DNA of 64,000 bases from the NCBI GenBank assembly GCA_030148025.1, contig JASBUG010000003.1, positions 82,163 through 146,162 on the forward strand, written 5' to 3'. The stretch comes from Flavobacteriaceae bacterium. GTDB lineage: Bacteria > Bacteroidota > Bacteroidia > Flavobacteriales > Flavobacteriaceae. The notes beneath the pieces are model-generated. The model was given only the letters and a program-made list of their open reading frames with translations, had not been told where the DNA came from and made no database searches. Made by a program: the position numbers and the translations under genes. Positions 52,548 through 62,055 of the stretch are shown one piece after another (position 1 is the stretch's first letter; every line of letters begins with the position of its first letter).

Positions 52548-53861
52548 ATGAAAACATTAGAAAAAGGAAACAAGAAACTACTTAATGCCTGGGCGTTTTA
52601 CGATTGGGCTAATTCTGTTTACTCATTAGTGATCAGTACTGCAGTATTTCCAATCTATTATAGCAGTATGACTGCTTCTTTCGCTAATATAGAAGGGAAT
52701 ATTGAATTTTTAGGTACGCATTGGAACCCTACTACGCTATATGATTATACCTTATCGTTTTCATTTTTAATTGTAGCCTTCATTTCACCAATTCTTTCTG
52801 GTATTGCAGATTACACGGGAAATAAATTAAAGTTTTTAAAGTTCTTTTGCTTACTGGGCTCATTATCGGTTATGAGCTTATTTTTCTTTAAAGATGAGGC
52901 ATCCCTTTGGGTAGCCATAGTGTTTACTATTACTGCTAGTATTGGTTTTTGGGGAAGTATTGTATTCTATAATGCTTATCTACCAGAAATTGCACATCCA
53001 GAACAGCAAGATAGTGTAAGTGCTAAAGGATTTATATATGGATATGCAGGATCGGTAATATTAATGATAATTAGCTTAGTTTTAGTACAAACCAGTGTAT
53101 TTGGATTATTAGATGAAGCTTACGGTTCTAGAATAACTTTCGTGTTAGTTGGTCTATGGTGGTTAGGCTTTGCTCAAATAACTTATAGGCGTTTACCAAA
53201 TAATGTTTATGGACATAAACCTGATAAAGACTACATATGGAAAGGTTTTAGAGAATTAAAAAAAGTTACCAAAGAACTATCTGAATATCGAGAGCTAAAG
53301 CGTTTTTTAATTTCGTTTTTCTTTTTTAGTGTTGGTGTACAAACCATAGTGTTGATGGCAGGTATATTTGGAAGTGAAGAACTTGGATTGCCAACTACAA
53401 ATTTGATTTTAACCATAATGTTAGTGCAAATAGTTGCTATAGCTGGTGCGTATTTATTTTCTAGGTTATCTAAAAAGTTTGGTAACTTAACAGCACTTAA
53501 GGTAACACTAGTGATTTGGGGTGGTGTATGTTTCTTAGCATTTATGCTTGATAAAAATCAAGAAAACGTAGACAAGTATTTTTATATTCTGGGAGGTGTT
53601 CTTGGGCTAGTATTAGGTGCCACCCAATCATTATCTAGGTCAACATATTCAAAGTTATTACCAGAAACCGAAGACCATGCTACGTATTTTAGTTTTTACG
53701 ATGTTACCGAAAAAATAGCTATCGTTCTGGGAATGTTTGTATTTGGATTGTTAATATCCATAACAAAATCTATGCAATGGTCTGTGCTGTTTTTGGCTAT
53801 ATTCTTTTTAGTTGCCTTGATTGTGCTTTATACTATAAGAGGAAATAAGTATGTAAGATAA
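52548..53861 (+). CDS. UMF1/Atg22-type MFS transporter (copy 2)
   Basis: A 437-residue paralogue of the preceding gene. It shares the N-terminal KKLLNAWAFYDWANSVYS, SGIADYTGNKLKFLKFFC and the SRSTYSKLLPETEDHATYFSFYDVTEK block, but differs in loops and several helices, so it may handle a different substrate or form a heterodimer. It is in the same transcript (8-base gap), ending at a strong terminator. Confidence 0.88.
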   Translation: MKTLEKGNKKLLNAWAFYDWANSVYSLVISTAVFPIYYSSMTASFANIEGNIEFLGTHWNPTTLYDYTLSFSFLIVAFISPILSGIADYTGNKLKFLKFFCLLGSLSVMSLFFFKDEASLWVAIVFTITASIGFWGSIVFYNAYLPEIAHPEQQDSVSAKGFIYGYAGSVILMIISLVLVQTSVFGLLDEAYGSRITFVLVGLWWLGFAQITYRRLPNNVYGHKPDKDYIWKGFRELKKVTKELSEYRELKRFLISFFFFSVGVQTIVLMAGIFGSEELGLPTTNLILTIMLVQIVAIAGAYLFSRLSKKFGNLTALKVTLVIWGGVCFLAFMLDKNQENVDKYFYILGGVLGLVLGATQSLSRSTYSKLLPETEDHATYFSFYDVTEKIAIVLGMFVFGLLISITKSMQWSVLFLAIFFLVALIVLYTIRGNKYVR

Positions 53862-53896
53862 AAAAAGAGCCACTTTTTATAAGTGGCTCTTTTTTA
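53861..53896. terminator. Terminator after the UMF1 pair
   Basis: GAGCCACTT (53867-53875) pairs with AAGTGGCTC (53881-53889), with A and T runs on either side. It serves both the UMF1 operon and the minus-strand operon that ends next to it. Confidence 0.85.
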
Positions 53897-53918
53897 TTTA
53901 AACTTTATTCTATCCTAA

Positions 53919-54644
53919 TTAATTACTAATGCTGCCAGATCCTGACACCTTAGTGTCTTCTTTGTCTGGGTTACCTTTATATTCGATATCACCAGAACCA
54001 GATACTCTGGCTTTTAAGTATTTATTACTTACTACCTCCATGTCACCAGAACCAGCAATAGAAGCTGTAGTATTGTCTGCATCAAGTCCAAAGGCATGAA
54101 CATCACCAGAACCTGCTAATTTTGCTGTGAAATCTGTAGTTCGACCTTTTAAAGTTAGATCGCCAGAACCTGCTAAGCTAGCTCCAACATTTTTTGCTTC
54201 AACATTTAAAATTACATCACCAGAACCAGCTAGAGAAACACCAAAGTCTGATGCTGTTATTTTATCTTCATTCCACAGGTCACCAGAACCTGCTAAAGAA
54301 ACACTAGAAATATCTTTAAAAGGAATAGTAATCTTTATAGTTTTATTCCAGCTTGGTTTTAGGTTTACATTCTTTTTAACCTTTACTACAAGGTTATTGC
54401 CTTTAACTTCAGTAATAATGTATTCTAGAAGATTAGATTCTCCTTCTAAAGTAATTTTACCTTCTGCTCCTGCAACAAGGATATAATCCATAGATCCAGC
54501 ACATTTTATACCGTCGTAATCACTGGTATTTCTTGTTTCAGTAGTTACATTACCGTTTCCTTTAACTTTTTTTCCTCCCCACCATTGCGCATGAGCCGCT
54601 ACGGTGCATAGAACTGTTGCTAATACTAATATTGATTTTTTCAT
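53919..54644 (-). CDS. DUF2807 (head GIN domain) beta-helix protein
   Basis: A 241-residue secreted protein (signal ending AHAQ). Most of it is a repeating unit built on SLAGSGD/KLAGSGD/SIAGSGD, at least seven copies every 17-24 residues, the DUF2807 beta-helix repeat. Such proteins are thought to be extracellular adhesins or matrix components. It is the last gene of a sigma/anti-sigma operon, 25 bases after the DUF4097-like gene, so its making is probably tied to envelope stress. Confidence 0.88.
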   Translation of the reverse strand: MKKSILVLATVLCTVAAHAQWWGGKKVKGNGNVTTETRNTSDYDGIKCAGSMDYILVAGAEGKITLEGESNLLEYIITEVKGNNLVVKVKKNVNLKPSWNKTIKITIPFKDISSVSLAGSGDLWNEDKITASDFGVSLAGSGDVILNVEAKNVGASLAGSGDLTLKGRTTDFTAKLAGSGDVHAFGLDADNTTASIAGSGDMEVVSNKYLKARVSGSGDIEYKGNPDKEDTKVSGSGSISN

Positions 54645-54669
54645 TTTTTAATTGTTTTTTGATTTGATT

Positions 54670-55755
54670 TTAGTTTCGTTTTAACGACACACTTCCGTAT
54701 GTTGAATTTATTTTTATGCTGTTTCCAGAACCTTGGGTTCCGTTATAGCCTTGGTATGTTTTGCTTGATGATCTCACATTCTTTTTAGTGAATTCAAGTC
54801 CCTCTGTGTCTCTTAAAGAAGCATAACTTAAATCTATGTCGAAATCAAAATTATACGCCGGATCATAACCAATAGTTATTTTCATGTAATCAGATTCTAT
54901 ATCAATACTACCAGCATTTTTAGTCATATTAGCAATTTTGCAAGAACCATAATCTGCAGTAATACTAACGCTTTTATAAACGTTTCCTAAGCGAGTTGAT
55001 AAATAATCTCCATCACCATTTACATTGTTTACATTGTCTATAGTTAACGAACCATAATCACAGTCGTATTTAATGTCTTCTGCCATTTCTATTTTAGACT
55101 TGGTATAGTCTGCATCAATAGTTAAATCGTTCGCTTTTCCAACGGTATAACCACTATAGTCAGCACTAATAGTCCCACTTTTTATATATTCGAAATAGCT
55201 GTTCTTTGTATAATCAAAGCTTAGAACATTATTGTCTGCCATTAGTTCTTTGGTTGTAATTTTACCATAATCACAGTCAATATAAGCGCGCCCTTCAATT
55301 TTATCTAGATTGATACTTCCATAATTATTATCAAGGTTTACATGATTGGTAACAGGCATTTTTACAACATAATTAATTTTCATGTTTACGTTGTTCTTCC
55401 CCCAATTCCACCAAGATTTGTTTCTTTGGAATCTTGTTTTTGCAGTGACTTTGTTTGATGATCCTGAAAAATCTACATCAATCCCGTCAAGTTTTCTTTG
55501 CACTTTCTCCTCATCATTACCATTTGTAGTGATTGTCACTTCAATTACTACACGATTTTCATTCCAGGTAATCACATCAATATTTCCGTAACTATTGTCA
55601 ATTTCTACGGTGGCATCAGAGTTAACAGTATATTCTTTGTTTAACTTCTTTTCTTTAGTGTGTTTTCCTTTCCAGCCATCTTTTGTATTGGCGATAACTA
55701 AAGTAGGTACAAGTAGAAATGCAACTAATATTTTATATAGTAGAGCTGTTCTCAT
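54670..55755 (-). CDS. DUF4097-type beta-helix protein
   Basis: A 361-residue secreted protein with a signal peptide ending VIAN. The body is a beta helix with recurring short units (NSYGNIDVITW, NNYGSINLDKI, CDYGKITTKEL, ADYSGYTVGK, ADYGSCKIANM), the DUF4097-like pattern. It likely forms an extracellular filament or coat. Two ATGs are possible (55773 and 55755); the second gives the better signal. Both overlap the end of the anti-sigma gene, indicating one operon with the sigma factor. Confidence 0.82.
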   Translation of the reverse strand: MRTALLYKILVAFLLVPTLVIANTKDGWKGKHTKEKKLNKEYTVNSDATVEIDNSYGNIDVITWNENRVVIEVTITTNGNDEEKVQRKLDGIDVDFSGSSNKVTAKTRFQRNKSWWNWGKNNVNMKINYVVKMPVTNHVNLDNNYGSINLDKIEGRAYIDCDYGKITTKELMADNNVLSFDYTKNSYFEYIKSGTISADYSGYTVGKANDLTIDADYTKSKIEMAEDIKYDCDYGSLTIDNVNNVNGDGDYLSTRLGNVYKSVSITADYGSCKIANMTKNAGSIDIESDYMKITIGYDPAYNFDFDIDLSYASLRDTEGLEFTKKNVRSSSKTYQGYNGTQGSGNSIKINSTYGSVSLKRN

Positions 55756-56305
55756 TTTGTTCGTTTTTGTCATTTTTTAAATTATCTATCTGTTCAATTA
55801 CATTTTGTAATAAATCTATTCGGTCTTGAAAGTTTGAGATCATAGCGAAAATAACGCGCTTGTCATCACCACTATCATTAAGGTCGATCTTTAATTGTTC
55901 ATAGTTTTCTTCCAGCAATTTTATTTGAAACATTGTATCAACTATTAGTTCTTGATATTCTGGCGATTCTTCACTGTTTAATTTCTCTAGCTCTGTCGCT
56001 ATTGCAGTAGTAAAGAAATCTTGTGTTTCGGCCATTTCTGGAGAAATACTCGCTAGATCTTTTGAGTCTAACTCTCCTTGAACACCAGCAAATACAGAAA
56101 TTATTAAAGCAATTGAAGCAGCAATACCTATAAATGGTTTCCATAAACTAATTACTGATTTAGATTTTGTTTCAGTAAGCTTAACAACGCCTTGTTGGTT
56201 ATTTAGTTTCTCTAAAAACCTGTTTTGGTGACCGTTGTTTGGAACCTCGAGGTCAAATTGCCCTTCTAAGTTTTCAAATACTGTATTTAAATTATCTTTC
56301 TTCAT
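55733..56305 (-). CDS. Membrane-anchored putative anti-sigma factor
   Basis: A 190-residue protein with one membrane helix at about 57-75. The N-terminal cytoplasmic part (ENLEGQFDLEVPNNGHQNRFLEKLNNQQG) resembles other Bacteroidota anti-sigma proteins, and the C-terminal part would lie outside the membrane. It follows the ECF sigma gene by 11 bases and precedes DUF4097 and DUF2807 proteins. The role is by position and topology, with no clear anti-sigma domain match. Confidence 0.75.
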   Translation of the reverse strand: MKKDNLNTVFENLEGQFDLEVPNNGHQNRFLEKLNNQQGVVKLTETKSKSVISLWKPFIGIAASIALIISVFAGVQGELDSKDLASISPEMAETQDFFTTAIATELEKLNSEESPEYQELIVDTMFQIKLLEENYEQLKIDLNDSGDDKRVIFAMISNFQDRIDLLQNVIEQIDNLKNDKNEQNENSSTI

Positions 56306-56316
56306 AATCTAAAAGT

Positions 56317-56877
56317 TTAATACTCAGCCATAAGCTGTATTTTTTTTCTTAAGCTTTCTTTAGCACGCGAAATGGTTGTACGACAATTGGCATACGATAT
56401 ATTCATGATATCACTTATTTCTTCGTAATCATAACCTTCTATAAGGTGAAGAGTAAGTGAAACGCGATAACTATCTTTCAAGGTTTTCATGGTTTCCAAA
56501 ATTTGTTTTGCTTTTAAATTGGTAAACTCATAATCGCTTGAAACACCATCGTCATCATCCATTTTGTATAACACATTATCTAAAGGAACTTCGTTGTATT
56601 TAGCATTTTTCTTATAATGGTAAATACTATTGTTAATTACAATTCGTTTTAGCCACGAGCCGAAGGTCACTGTATCTTTTAGATTGTCTAACTTGGTAAA
56701 CGCTGTTAAAAACGAATCTTGCATGATATCTTCAGCTTCAAAAGAATCTTTTACAATTCTGTAGGCAGCATTGTACATTGCTTTGTAATACCTGTTGTAA
56801 ATCTCCAATTGCGCAGCTTGGTTACCGGTTTTACAGAGCGCTATTAACTGCTCGATATTCTGATTGATTAGTGTCAA
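56317..56877 (-). CDS. ECF-type RNA polymerase sigma factor (envelope operon)
   Basis: A 186-residue sigma factor: region 2 with EAEDIMQDSFLTAFTKL and FGSWLKRIVINNSI, region 4 with GYDYEEISDIMNISYANCRTTISRAKESLRKKI. The likely start is a TTG at 56877; the next in-frame ATG is 32 codons later and would cut region 2. It heads an operon with an anti-sigma-like protein, a DUF4097 protein and a DUF2807 protein, so it likely drives their expression. Confidence 0.88.
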   Translation of the reverse strand: MTLINQNIEQLIALCKTGNQAAQLEIYNRYYKAMYNAAYRIVKDSFEAEDIMQDSFLTAFTKLDNLKDTVTFGSWLKRIVINNSIYHYKKNAKYNEVPLDNVLYKMDDDDGVSSDYEFTNLKAKQILETMKTLKDSYRVSLTLHLIEGYDYEEISDIMNISYANCRTTISRAKESLRKKIQLMAEY

Positions 56878-57115
56878 AAAACAAATTGTTTATATAGAAG
56901 AGTAAAATAATAAATGACTGTTACAGTTTTATTAAAAAAAGTTTGCTTTTATTTAAGAATAGGTTTGCTACTATGGCATAACAATTGAACTTAGTTGCAT
57001 AATAAAAGTACTAAAAACCTTGTAATACATTGGTTTTTAAGTTAAAACTTTAATTCTTAAAATTGAAATAATTTAAAATTGTTCTGTTTTTATGACAGAA
57101 TGACCTAAAAATAAT

Positions 57116-59566
57116 ATGGCGAAATCTAAATTTACAAGTCTTGACAGTTTGTCATTTCAGGAGTTTGATGAAAATGCAGAGTTGATTCCGTTAATGACAT
57201 CAGAAGACGAAAAAGAAATAAATAACGAGTCGTTACCAGAAACTTTACCAATTTTATCACTTCGTAATACAGTATTATTTCCAGGAGTTGTAATTCCTAT
57301 TACTGCAGGTAGAGATAAATCAATCAAACTTATTGACGATGCGAACAATGGCGGAAAAGTTATTGGTGTTGTGTCTCAAAAGGATGAAAACGTTGAAGAT
57401 CCTACAGCCAAAGACATTTATGAAACTGGTACTGTAGCGCGTATTTTACGTGTATTAAAAATGCCAGACGGGAATACAACCGTTATCATTCAAGGTAAAA
57501 AGCGTTTTAAAGTAGCCGAGGTTATAACAGAAGAACCGTATATGAATGCTACTATTCGCGAGGTCCCTCAAACTGCACCAGCGATAAATAACGAGGAGTT
57601 TTCTGCAATTATAGAATCGATAAAAGATCTGGCATTACAAATTATTAAAGAAAGTCCAAATATCCCTAGTGAAGCATCATTTGCTATTAAAAATATTGAA
57701 AGTAATTCGTTCTTGATCAATTTTGTATCATCAAATATGAACCTTTCTGTAGAGGAGAAGCAAGCATTACTTGAGATGAACGATCTGCAAGAACGTGCTC
57801 TAGCTACTTTGAAATATATGAATGTTGAATTCCAGAAGCTTGAACTTAAAAATGATATTCAGTCTAAGGTTCAAAGTGATATGAACCAACAGCAACGCGA
57901 ATACTTCTTACACCAGCAAATGAAAACCATTCAGGAAGAATTGGGAGGCGTGAGTTATGAAGAAGAAGTAGAAGAAATGCGTGCTAGAGCTAAGGATAAG
58001 AAATGGGACGAAAAAGTCGCTAAGCATTTTGATAAGGAATTAGGTAAAATGCAACGTATGAATCCTCAAGTAGCTGAGTATTCAATTCAGCGTAATTATT
58101 TAGACCTTTTCCTTGAGTTACCTTGGAATGAATTCAGTAAGGACAACTTTGATTTAAAACGTGCAAAGAAGATTCTTGATCGTGATCATTATGGTCTAGA
58201 CGATGTTAAAAAACGAATTATAGAATACCTGGCGGTTTTAAAACTACGTAATGATATGAAATCTCCAATACTTTGTTTGTATGGGCCTCCAGGAGTTGGT
58301 AAAACGTCTTTAGGAAAGTCTATTGCTGAAGCATTAGGTAGAGAATATGTACGTATGTCGCTAGGTGGCTTGCGTGATGAAGCCGAAATTAGAGGGCATC
58401 GTAAAACATATATTGGCGCAATGCCAGGGAGAATTCTTCAAAGTCTTAAAAAAGCTGGTACATCTAATCCAGTATTTGTATTAGACGAGATAGATAAATT
58501 GTCTAATTCGCATCAAGGAGATCCTTCTTCTGCAATGTTAGAAGTATTAGATCCAGAGCAAAACTCTGAGTTTTATGATAATTTCTTAGAAATGGGTTAC
58601 GATCTGTCTAAAGTTATGTTTATTGCTACATCAAATAGTTTGGCAACCATTCAACCTGCACTTAGAGATAGAATGGAAATTATAGATGTATCTGGATATA
58701 CAATTGAAGAGAAAGTTGAGATTGGTAAAAAACATTTATTGCCAAAACAACTTAAAGAGCATGGTTTATCTGATAAGCATTTAAAAATAGGAAAGCCACA
58801 ATTAGAAAAGATAGTTGAAGGATATACGCGTGAATCTGGAGTTAGAGGTCTTGAAAAGCAATTGGCAAAAATGGTGCGTCATGCAGCCAAGAATATTGCC
58901 ATGGAAGAAGCCTATAATATTAAGGTAACTAATGATGATGTAATAGAAGTACTTGGTGCACCTAAGTTAGAGCGTGATAAATACGAGAATAATAATGTTG
59001 CCGGTGTTGTTACTGGTTTAGCCTGGACTCGTGTTGGTGGAGATATCCTGTTTGTTGAGTCTATTCTGTCTAAAGGAAAAGGAAGTATGACCATTACTGG
59101 TAATCTAGGGAAGGTTATGAAAGAATCGGCTACTATAGCGATGGAATATATTAAAGCCAATGCAGATAATTTTGGAATAGACCCTTCAGTTTTTGATGCA
59201 TACAATGTGCATATTCATGTGCCAGAGGGAGCAACACCTAAAGATGGTCCGAGTGCTGGTGTAACGATGCTAGCATCGTTAGTGTCCTTATTTACGCAGC
59301 GTAAAGTAAAGAAGAGTTTGGCTATGACTGGTGAAATAACATTACGTGGTAAGGTGTTACCTGTAGGCGGAATTAAAGAAAAGATCTTAGCGGCAAAACG
59401 TGCCAAGATAAAAGAGATATTACTTTGCGAAGAGAACCGAAGAGATATTGAAGAGATCAAGCAAGAATATTTAAAAGGTTTGACTTTCCATTATGTATCT
59501 GATATGAGTGAGGTAATCGATATTGCTATTACCAAACAAAAGGTAAAAAACGCTAAAAAATTATAA
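57116..59566 (+). CDS. lon: ATP-dependent protease La (Lon)
   Basis: An 816-residue Lon: N-terminal substrate domain ([19 protein letters not shown] onward), Walker A GPPGVGKT (390-397), Walker B region [10 protein letters not shown], and the serine-lysine dyad Ser713 in KDGPSAG and Lys756 in [10 protein letters not shown]. It degrades misfolded and regulatory proteins in the cytoplasm. The first 35 residues before the family start are acidic and common in Bacteroidota Lon. The 238-bp upstream gap (56878-57115) shows no exact -7 match. Confidence 0.96.
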   Translation: MAKSKFTSLDSLSFQEFDENAELIPLMTSEDEKEINNESLPETLPILSLRNTVLFPGVVIPITAGRDKSIKLIDDANNGGKVIGVVSQKDENVEDPTAKDIYETGTVARILRVLKMPDGNTTVIIQGKKRFKVAEVITEEPYMNATIREVPQTAPAINNEEFSAIIESIKDLALQIIKESPNIPSEASFAIKNIESNSFLINFVSSNMNLSVEEKQALLEMNDLQERALATLKYMNVEFQKLELKNDIQSKVQSDMNQQQREYFLHQQMKTIQEELGGVSYEEEVEEMRARAKDKKWDEKVAKHFDKELGKMQRMNPQVAEYSIQRNYLDLFLELPWNEFSKDNFDLKRAKKILDRDHYGLDDVKKRIIEYLAVLKLRNDMKSPILCLYGPPGVGKTSLGKSIAEALGREYVRMSLGGLRDEAEIRGHRKTYIGAMPGRILQSLKKAGTSNPVFVLDEIDKLSNSHQGDPSSAMLEVLDPEQNSEFYDNFLEMGYDLSKVMFIATSNSLATIQPALRDRMEIIDVSGYTIEEKVEIGKKHLLPKQLKEHGLSDKHLKIGKPQLEKIVEGYTRESGVRGLEKQLAKMVRHAAKNIAMEEAYNIKVTNDDVIEVLGAPKLERDKYENNNVAGVVTGLAWTRVGGDILFVESILSKGKGSMTITGNLGKVMKESATIAMEYIKANADNFGIDPSVFDAYNVHIHVPEGATPKDGPSAGVTMLASLVSLFTQRKVKKSLAMTGEITLRGKVLPVGGIKEKILAAKRAKIKEILLCEENRRDIEEIKQEYLKGLTFHYVSDMSEVIDIAITKQKVKNAKKL

Positions 59567-59571
59567 TCTGT

Positions 59572-59600
59572 AAAAGCCTCGATTTTATCGAGGTTTTTTT
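59572..59600 (+). terminator. Terminator after lon
   Basis: CCTCGAT (59577-59583) pairs with ATCGAGG (59587-59593), followed by a T run. Confidence 0.8.
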
Positions 59601-59662
59601 ACGAATAAAAATAAAACACAGTTATGGTCGTTTTAAGATAGATTTAGTTACTTTGCTCCTTT

Positions 59663-60685
59663 ATGATTAGAAAGATTACCACTGCATCTATACTAATGTT
59701 TTTTATTAGTTCTGCTTTTGCTCAAGTAGGAGGAGAGTCAACATATCAATTCCTTAATTTGGTGTCTTCTCCAAGACAAGCAGCATTAGGAGGTAAGGTA
59801 ATTACTAATGTAGATTACGATGTAACACAAGGTCTTTATAATCCTGCAACTATTAATGTTGCAATGGACAATCAGTTAGCATTAAATTATTCCAGTTATT
59901 TAGGAGGTATTGGTTATGGTACAGCAGCTTATGCTTATACACTAGATAGACGTACACAAACCATTCATGCAGGAGTGACTTATATTAATTATGGAAGCTT
60001 TGATGGCTACGACGAAAATGGCGTGTCTACAGGAAGTTTTACAGGTAGTGAAGCCGCCTTATCGGTAGGATATGCAACTCAAATAGGCTATTCTGATTTT
60101 TATGCTGGCGCTAATATTAAAGTTATTACGTCTAAGCTTGAGCAATATAATTCTATTGGTGCTGCTGTAGATTTTGGATTGATTTATATAAACGAAGATC
60201 TCGATTTTAATGCAGGAATAGCTGTTAGAAATATAGGGTCGCAAATAACCACTTATGCTGGTCAAACTGAGCCATTGCCACTTGAAGTAGATTTTGGAAT
60301 GTCTCAAACATTAGATAAAATGCCATTACGTTGGCATATCACCTTCGAAAATTTACAAAAATGGCCAATTGGGAGACCAAATCCAGCAAGAGCAACAAGC
60401 GATCTTGAAGGAAATCAAACCCCGGAAAAAATAGGCTTTTTAAATAATGCGATAAGACATTTAATTTTAGGAGCCGAATTATTTCCAGATAGAGGATTTA
60501 ATATTAGATTAGGATATAGTTTTAGACGCTCAGAAGAATTGCGAATTTTGGAGCAACGTAATTTTTCTGGATTATCGTTTGGTATAGGTGTAAAATTGAA
60601 TAAAATGCGATTTAGTTATTCGCATGCAAGATATACCAGTGCTTCTAACTCTAGCTTTTTTGGATTACAAATAGATTTAAACTAA
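59663..60685 (+). CDS. porQ: Type IX secretion system protein PorQ
   Basis: A 340-residue exported barrel protein (signal ending SAFAQ) with the PorQ pattern: TYQFLNLVSSPRQAALGGKVITN at the mature N-terminus, NPATIN, YASYLGGI-type strands and a C-terminus RYTSASNSSFFGLQIDLN. PorQ is an outer-membrane component needed for type IX secretion and lipopolysaccharide attachment of cargo. It is followed directly by cmk (stop and start adjacent), a conserved Bacteroidota pair. Its presence fits a gliding or T9SS organism. Confidence 0.92.
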   Translation: MIRKITTASILMFFISSAFAQVGGESTYQFLNLVSSPRQAALGGKVITNVDYDVTQGLYNPATINVAMDNQLALNYSSYLGGIGYGTAAYAYTLDRRTQTIHAGVTYINYGSFDGYDENGVSTGSFTGSEAALSVGYATQIGYSDFYAGANIKVITSKLEQYNSIGAAVDFGLIYINEDLDFNAGIAVRNIGSQITTYAGQTEPLPLEVDFGMSQTLDKMPLRWHITFENLQKWPIGRPNPARATSDLEGNQTPEKIGFLNNAIRHLILGAELFPDRGFNIRLGYSFRRSEELRILEQRNFSGLSFGIGVKLNKMRFSYSHARYTSASNSSFFGLQIDLN

Positions 60686-61381
60686 ATGCAAAACATTACA
60701 ATCGCCATAGACGGTTTTTCCTCGACAGGAAAAAGTACATTAGCAAAGCAGCTAGCAAAACAATTAGGATACGTGTATGTTGATACTGGCGCTATGTATA
60801 GAGCGGTAACCTTATATGCTTTACAAAACGGTTTTGTGTCTGAAACACATTTTGATGTTAATGAATTTGTAATGCAATTAGATAAAATTCATTTAGCATT
60901 TAAGTTTAACCCTAAACTTCAATTCTCCGAGATCTACCTTAACGATATAAATGTTGAAAAAGAGATACGTACTATGGAAGTATCTGCTTTAGTAAGTAAA
61001 GTATCTGCAGTTCCTGAAGTGCGTTATCAGTTGGTAAAGCAGCAACAAGCTATGGGAAAAGGAAAGGGTATTGTAATGGATGGTCGCGATATTGGTACTG
61101 TTGTGTTTCCTCAAGCCGAATTAAAGCTATTTATGACTGCGTCACCAGAAATACGAGCTCAAAGACGCTATGACGAGCTTATAGCTAGAGGTGATGAGGT
61201 TAACTACGAAGAAGTTTTAAAAAATGTACAAGAACGCGATTATATCGATTCTAATAGAGAAGACTCTCCACTAATGAAAGCCGAAGACGCTATTGAGGTT
61301 GATAACTCCAACTTAACTCTAGAAGCCCAATACGAAAAGATCATGAATCTTGTGAGTATGACTTTAGAAGGTCAAGAATAA
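60686..61381 (+). CDS. cmk: Cytidylate kinase
   Basis: A 231-residue P-loop kinase: Walker A GFSSTGKST (10-18), VDTGAMYRAVTLYAL, DGRDIGTVVFPQAELK and the lid RRYDELIARGDEVNYEEVLKN, all features of Cmk. It phosphorylates CMP and dCMP. Its start codon follows the porQ stop with no gap. The palindromic repeat region starts 9 bases after its stop. Confidence 0.95.
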   Translation: MQNITIAIDGFSSTGKSTLAKQLAKQLGYVYVDTGAMYRAVTLYALQNGFVSETHFDVNEFVMQLDKIHLAFKFNPKLQFSEIYLNDINVEKEIRTMEVSALVSKVSAVPEVRYQLVKQQQAMGKGKGIVMDGRDIGTVVFPQAELKLFMTASPEIRAQRRYDELIARGDEVNYEEVLKNVQERDYIDSNREDSPLMKAEDAIEVDNSNLTLEAQYEKIMNLVSMTLEGQE

Positions 61382-61390
61382 TTCTCCTAT

Positions 61391-61487
61391 GATTCTGAGC
61401 TGTCAGACTGAGCGGAGTCGAAGTCAAGACAAAGAATCTTTTTGTTTTATTGAGATTCTTCATTTCGCTACACTCATTCAGAATGAC
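61391..61487. repeat. Dispersed palindromic repeat, copy 3 (downstream of cmk)
   Basis: A 97-bp imperfect inverted repeat with a left arm (ATTCTGAG... AAAGAATCT) and right arm (AGATTCTTC...TTCAGAATGAC). Its first two bases (GTC) are altered, but the rest matches. It contains a 28-nt block (61400-61427) identical to 61953-61980. It lies 9 bases after cmk and before the GIY-YIG gene. Confidence 0.8.
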
Positions 61488-61491
61488 AATT

Positions 61492-61519
61492 GTCACTCTG
61501 AGTCTTGACGAAGCGTCTC
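61492..61519. repeat. Half-copy of the palindromic repeat at the GIY-YIG 3' end
   Basis: GTCACTCTGAGTCTTGACGA and following bases resemble a single arm of the repeat. It touches the stop codon of the GIY-YIG gene (61518-61520). Confidence 0.55.
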
Positions 61520-61826
61520 AAATACTATTATTTAGGAATTTCCAATCAGGATTAAAGTTGGTTATCATTTGTTCTTTCTTAGCTCTAATCCAGCCTTTAA
61601 TTTGTTTTTCTCTGCTTATCGCTTGATTTATATCATTAAAATGCTCATAATAAATTAAATAAAAGCATTTGTATTTTGAGGTAAATGCTTTTTTATTAAG
61701 ATTAGCATTTTCTCTATGAAACCTCAATCTGGTTTGTAACTCATTAGTAACTCCAGTATAAAGAACGGTTTTAGCTTTATTGGTTAAAATGTAGACGTAA
61801 TAATTATGAGTTCCTAAAGGCTTCAT
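61518..61826 (-). CDS. Single-domain GIY-YIG nuclease
   Basis: A 102-residue GIY-YIG domain: NYYVYILTNKAKTVLYTGVTNELQTRL with the two tyrosine-containing strands (residues 10-25), a conserved Arg after them, and the metal-binding Glu73 in SREKQIKGW. This is the YhbQ/UPF0213-like standalone type, whose role is unproven, though the domain cuts DNA in homing endonucleases and UvrC. Its two sides are flanked by palindromic repeats (61391-61519 and 61853-62085), like no other gene here, which suggests a repeat-nuclease relationship. Confidence 0.87.
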   Translation of the reverse strand: MKPLGTHNYYVYILTNKAKTVLYTGVTNELQTRLRFHRENANLNKKAFTSKYKCFYLIYYEHFNDINQAISREKQIKGWIRAKKEQMITNFNPDWKFLNNSI

Positions 61827-61852
61827 TGCGAGTAAAATACTAAAAATATTCT

Positions 61853-61926
61853 GTCATTCTGAGCAACGCGAAGAATCTTTTTGTTTTATTGAGATTCTTC
61901 ATTTCTCTACACTCATTCAGAATGAC
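61853..61926. repeat. Dispersed palindromic repeat, copy 4
   Basis: A 74-bp compact copy: GTCATTCTGAGCAACGCGAA...AGATTCTTC...TTCAGAATGAC. Outer arms of 10 bp and inner arms of 9 bp pair perfectly. It lies 26 bases from the start of the GIY-YIG gene, on its upstream side. Confidence 0.85.
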
Positions 61927-61941
61927 AAACAACTTCCACCT

Positions 61942-62040
61942 GTCATTCTGATCTGTCAGACTGAGCGGAGTCGAAGTCAACGCGAAGAATCTATTTTTTT
62001 AGTTGAGATTCTTCATTTCGCTATGTTCATTCAGAATGAC
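61942..62040. repeat. Dispersed palindromic repeat, copy 5
   Basis: A 99-bp copy in the same orientation as copy 4, separated from it by a 15-bp spacer (AAACAACTTCCACCT) that recurs with two changes before the next copy. It contains the 28-nt block shared with copy 3. Confidence 0.85.
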
Positions 62041-62055
62041 AAACAACTTTCACTT

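Noticed and set aside
54127..54486. Plus-strand frame opposite the DUF2807 gene
   Set aside because: Its repeated SPEPAK pattern is just the reverse complement of the SLAGSGD repeats.
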